From: Microcaldota archaeon
GTDB lineage: Archaea; Micrarchaeota; Micrarchaeia; Micrarchaeales; CABMGC01
Assembly (NCBI GenBank): GCA_021805625.1
Contig: JAJZEU010000108.1
Span: 1-7,276 of the forward strand
Direction of reading: 5' to 3'
DNA length: 7,276 nt
Shown: positions 5,498-7,276 of the stretch, in pieces
How positions within the stretch are numbered: the stretch's first letter is position 1
How the letters are laid out: each line of letters starts with the position of its first letter
Notes under the pieces: generated by a model
Database searches by the model: none
Seen by the model: only the letters and a program-made list of their open reading frames with translations
What the model was told of the DNA's origin: nothing
Made by a program: the position numbers and the translations under genes

Positions 5498-6391
5498 ATG
5501 CCGGAACTTAGCATAATAGTGCCCACGAAGAATGAGCCGCACGCACCGGCACTGATAAGAAGGCTCTACTCCACATTCGGCAAGAATGCTGAAATCATAG
5601 TGGTGGACAAGAGCTCCCCTGGAAGAAGGAAGGAGCTTGAAAGGACCGGCGCGAGGGTCGTTGTGCAGGAATCGGCAGGCTACGAGAATGCACTGATGGA
5701 GGGCTTCAAGCTTGCTGGCGGAAGCATAATCGCAACGATTGACGGCGACAGCACATACTATCCCGAAGATCTGAAGAAGATAATAGAAGAACTGAAGAAG
5801 GGGGATTACGGCTTCGTTGCAGGAGCAAGGACGATTGCGGAGGAAGGGGCTATGACCCCCACGCTAAAGTTAGGCAACAACTTCCTCACAGGATTCTTCA
5901 ATGCCTTATACAGGACCAAGATGCATGACGTGCTCAGCGGTTCGTTTGCTATGACAAAGAAGGCGTTCGAATCTATAAAGAATGAGATGCCTTACAGGGC
6001 AGGCACTATCTTCTTCGAGATAGAGCTCAAGAGGAGGGGCTATGGCATTACCGACGTACCCATCAGGTACGGAACCAGAAAGGGCACAAAGCCGCAGATA
6101 ACCAGGGCGAAGCCCGTCTACGGTTTCAGCATGGCCTTCCATGCAGTAAGGTATGCAAGGGACTACAACCCTCTGCTGATCTTCGGCGGAGCGGGCGTGA
6201 TACTCATAATATTGGGCCTGATTGTGGGGGGGCTTGTCATAGGTAACTACCTTGCCACAGGAGCGCTTTCCGAAGTGGGAAGGGCGCTGATGGCCTTCAT
6301 GCTTGTCGTTGTCGGCATACTCGCGATAATCGCAGGCTTTATCCTTGACCTTCTTCTGGAAATAGAGAGAAAGATATACAACAAGCCCTAG
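5498..6391 (+). CDS. Membrane-anchored GT2 glycosyltransferase, dolichol-phosphate-mannose-synthase-like
   Basis: This 297-residue enzyme probably transfers a sugar from a nucleotide donor to a polyprenyl phosphate at the cytoplasmic membrane face. The GT-A domain opens with LSIIVPTKNE (4-13); EIIVVDKSS (32-40) holds the first Asp, and the metal-binding DXD is D82-G-D84 in IDGDSTYYPED. LSGSFAMTKKAF (146-157) and FFEIELKRRGY (172-182) are typical of DPM1-like enzymes. Two hydrophobic segments, about 225-250 and 262-287, form a C-terminal hairpin anchor, after which the basic tail RKIYNKP ends the protein. The segments suggest the form of DPM synthase with a fused membrane domain seen in archaea and bacteria. 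Sugar specificity is unknown: mannose or glucose is the family default, and heptose is suggested only by the upstream genes. The gene is tail-to-tail with the Nudix gene, 9 nt apart. Confidence 0.88.
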   Translation: MPELSIIVPTKNEPHAPALIRRLYSTFGKNAEIIVVDKSSPGRRKELERTGARVVVQESAGYENALMEGFKLAGGSIIATIDGDSTYYPEDLKKIIEELKKGDYGFVAGARTIAEEGAMTPTLKLGNNFLTGFFNALYRTKMHDVLSGSFAMTKKAFESIKNEMPYRAGTIFFEIELKRRGYGITDVPIRYGTRKGTKPQITRAKPVYGFSMAFHAVRYARDYNPLLIFGGAGVILIILGLIVGGLVIGNYLATGALSEVGRALMAFMLVVVGILAIIAGFILDLLLEIERKIYNKP

Positions 6392-6393
6392 CA

Positions 6394-6401
6394 AAGCGCT
6401 T
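6394..6401. other. 8-bp palindrome at the convergent gene junction
   Basis: AAGCGCTT lies in the 9-nt gap between the stops of the GT2 and Nudix genes. It is short and lacks a following T-tract, so a terminator role is not supported. Transcripts of the two genes probably overlap here. Confidence 0.25.
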
Positions 6402-6883
6402 CAGCACCTTCTTACAGTAAAGAGGTCGAGCAGGGATCTTTCAACGGGGTTGAATTTGGGATCATCGTTGCTGCTGAGGCATTCATGTATCGCCGAGTAG
6501 GGGATTATGCGCTTGCTGCCCGGCACGTGCTCGGTTTCTGCTATTCTGTTGAATTCTTCCTCGCTTATTCTCAGCACGTAAACCCTGCTGTTGAACTGCG
6601 CTCCGAGTATTGGATCTGTATAGGAATGCTCCCCTGCAAACATGAACCTCTCCTCGCCTATGGACAAACCCGTCTCCTCCCTGAACTCCCTCACCGCGGC
6701 ATGCAGCGCCATTTCGGATGAACCGTTTCCTTCCTGCTCTATGTGGCCGGTTATCATGTTCAGCGTGTTTGGATATATATTATCATCTGGCCTCCTCGTG
6801 AATGCGGCTATGCCGTTCTTTCCCACTTCTACTATTATATCCACCATCTCATGCACTTTTGGTTTTGCATTGAACAGTTCCAT
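6401..6883 (-). CDS. Nudix hydrolase
   Basis: This 160-residue protein should hydrolyse a nucleoside diphosphate linked to another group, in the cytoplasm with Mg2+. The core of the Nudix box is REFREETGL (65-73), with metal ligands E66, E69 and E70, preceded by E57 at the expected x7 spacing. The first Gly of the box is G46 in TGHIE, so the loop before E57 is several residues longer than the G-x5-E consensus. The ATG at 6883 is preferred: a longer frame begins with TTG at 6934, but a TATA-like box sits between them, which would make the extra 17 residues promoter DNA. The transcript would be leaderless. The substrate cannot be predicted; family members act on dNTPs, ADP-ribose, sugar nucleotides, cap-like molecules and prenyl diphosphates. 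It is divergent from isopentenyl phosphate kinase across 111 nt. Confidence 0.85.
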   Translation of the reverse strand: MELFNAKPKVHEMVDIIVEVGKNGIAAFTRRPDDNIYPNTLNMITGHIEQEGNGSSEMALHAAVREFREETGLSIGEERFMFAGEHSYTDPILGAQFNSRVYVLRISEEEFNRIAETEHVPGSKRIIPYSAIHECLSSNDDPKFNPVERSLLDLFTVRRC

Positions 6884-6902
6884 GCCTAAACCAACGAATC
6901 TG

Positions 6903-6913
6903 CATATATTAAA
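6903..6913 (-). promoter_or_regulatory. TATA-like box of the Nudix gene
   Basis: The minus strand reads CTTTAATATAT here, centred about 25 nt before the ATG at 6883. This is the spacing expected for a leaderless archaeal transcript and decides the start in favour of 6883. Confidence 0.55.
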
Positions 6914-6953
6914 GATTTGGATTTTACTCGTCAAAAAGCGAAGGTGGAAAGAG

Positions 6954-6961
6954 CTTTTAAG
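6954..6961 (+). promoter_or_regulatory. TATA-like box of the isopentenyl phosphate kinase gene
   Basis: CTTTTAAG, preceded by purine-rich GGTGGAAAGAG, is centred about 37 nt before the ATG at 6995, similar to the spacing at the GT4 and GT2 genes. It lies inside a small inverted repeat, AGCTT-TT-AAGCT (6952-6963). Confidence 0.5.
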
Positions 6962-6994
6962 CTATGTCCAACCTTATATTGACAGGGCAGTTTC

Positions 6995-7276
6995 ATGAGA
7001 GATCTTTGTTTGGTAAAGATAGGAGGCAGCGTCATCACAGACACGCACAGGGCCAACACGCCGAGAATTGCTGAGATGAGAAGGCTCGCCAAGGAGCTCA
7101 AAGCTGCAAGCGCGAAGAAAAGCATAATAGTGGGGCACGGCAGCGGCTCATTCGGACACGTTGTAGCGCACAGGTATAGGACCAATGAAGGACTTGTGAA
7201 CAGGCAGAGCCTGAAGGGTGCGGCGCTGACGAGGCACAGCGCGGCGCAACTGAGCCAGATATTCATAGAGCAGTTG
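6995..7276 (+). CDS. ipk: Isopentenyl phosphate kinase, N-terminal part (cut by window edge)
   Basis: The enzyme phosphorylates isopentenyl phosphate with ATP to isopentenyl diphosphate, the last step of the archaeal mevalonate pathway that feeds membrane lipids and polyprenyl carriers. Only the first 94 residues are in the window. They show the amino-acid-kinase start VKIGGSVIT (7-15), with K8 in the position of the conserved ATP-binding Lys, and GHGSGSFGH (47-55), where H55 corresponds to the catalytic His characteristic of this family and absent from related acetylglutamate or uridylate kinases. The GH-x-GSFGH signature makes the call firm despite truncation. The ATG at 6995 sits directly before the family N-terminus and has a TATA-like box upstream but no Shine-Dalgarno. 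The third base of the GHG-S-GS loop codes Ser where many members have Gly. Confidence 0.92.
   Translation, partial: MRDLCLVKIGGSVITDTHRANTPRIAEMRRLAKELKAASAKKSIIVGHGSGSFGHVVAHRYRTNEGLVNRQSLKGAALTRHSAAQLSQIFIEQL

Noticed and set aside
5906..6394. 162-codon open frame on the minus strand opposite the GT2 gene
   Set aside because: It is antisense to a well-supported coding region; the translation is His- and Tyr-rich without any motif.
6394..6401. Bidirectional terminator at the GT2/Nudix junction
   Set aside because: The palindrome is only 8 bp and no T-tract follows on either strand.
1..7276. CRISPR array, insertion sequence, toxin-antitoxin or phage defence genes
   Set aside because: No spaced repeats, transposase motifs, terminal inverted repeats or small paired toxin-antitoxin genes were seen; the only notable direct repeat is the 18-bp tandem pair at 5427-5462.

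Overview
The window looks like archaeal chromosome. Three things support this: an isopentenyl phosphate kinase of the archaeal mevalonate pathway at the right edge; AT-rich TATA-like boxes preceded by purine-rich BRE-like stretches about 25-38 nt upstream of several starts, often without a Shine-Dalgarno; and a dolichol-phosphate-mannose-synthase-like glycosyltransferase with two C-terminal membrane segments. Arg is mostly AGG/AGA and Ile often ATA, which also fits. I cannot name the lineage. A DPANN/Micrarchaeota-like or other small-genome archaeon is a guess from general style only.

Layout, left to right. Minus strand 1-1371: a two-gene unit, gmhB then hddC, with hddC running off the left edge. 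The gmhB stop and hddC start are separated by one base. A divergent intergenic region (1372-1620) follows. Plus strand 1621-4160: gmhA, an NAD-dependent sugar epimerase/dehydratase, and hddA; the last two overlap by 4 nt. Plus strand 4241-6391: a GT4 glycosyltransferase and a membrane-anchored GT2 glycosyltransferase, each with its own very similar promoter. Minus strand 6401-6883: a Nudix hydrolase, tail-to-tail with the GT2 gene. Plus strand from 6995: isopentenyl phosphate kinase, divergent from the Nudix gene and cut by the right edge.

The genes fit together as a sugar-nucleotide module. GmhA makes D-glycero-D-manno-heptose 7-phosphate from sedoheptulose 7-phosphate; HddA phosphorylates C1; GmhB removes the 7-phosphate; HddC transfers a nucleotide (GMP in the characterised HddC pathway) to give NDP-heptose. 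All four steps are encoded within about 4.2 kb. The embedded epimerase/dehydratase may tailor the activated heptose or make a partner sugar. The GT4 and GT2 enzymes are candidates to place the sugar on a lipid carrier, glycolipid or glycoprotein glycan. The leading observation is therefore a compact, apparently complete heptose-activation locus in an archaeon. The isoprenoid kinase and Nudix gene at the right form a separate housekeeping-like neighbourhood, possibly linked only through polyprenyl-phosphate supply.

No rRNA, tRNA, CRISPR array, insertion sequence or phage feature was recognised. No gap without a gene exceeds 300 nt; the largest is the 249-nt divergent region at 1372-1620.
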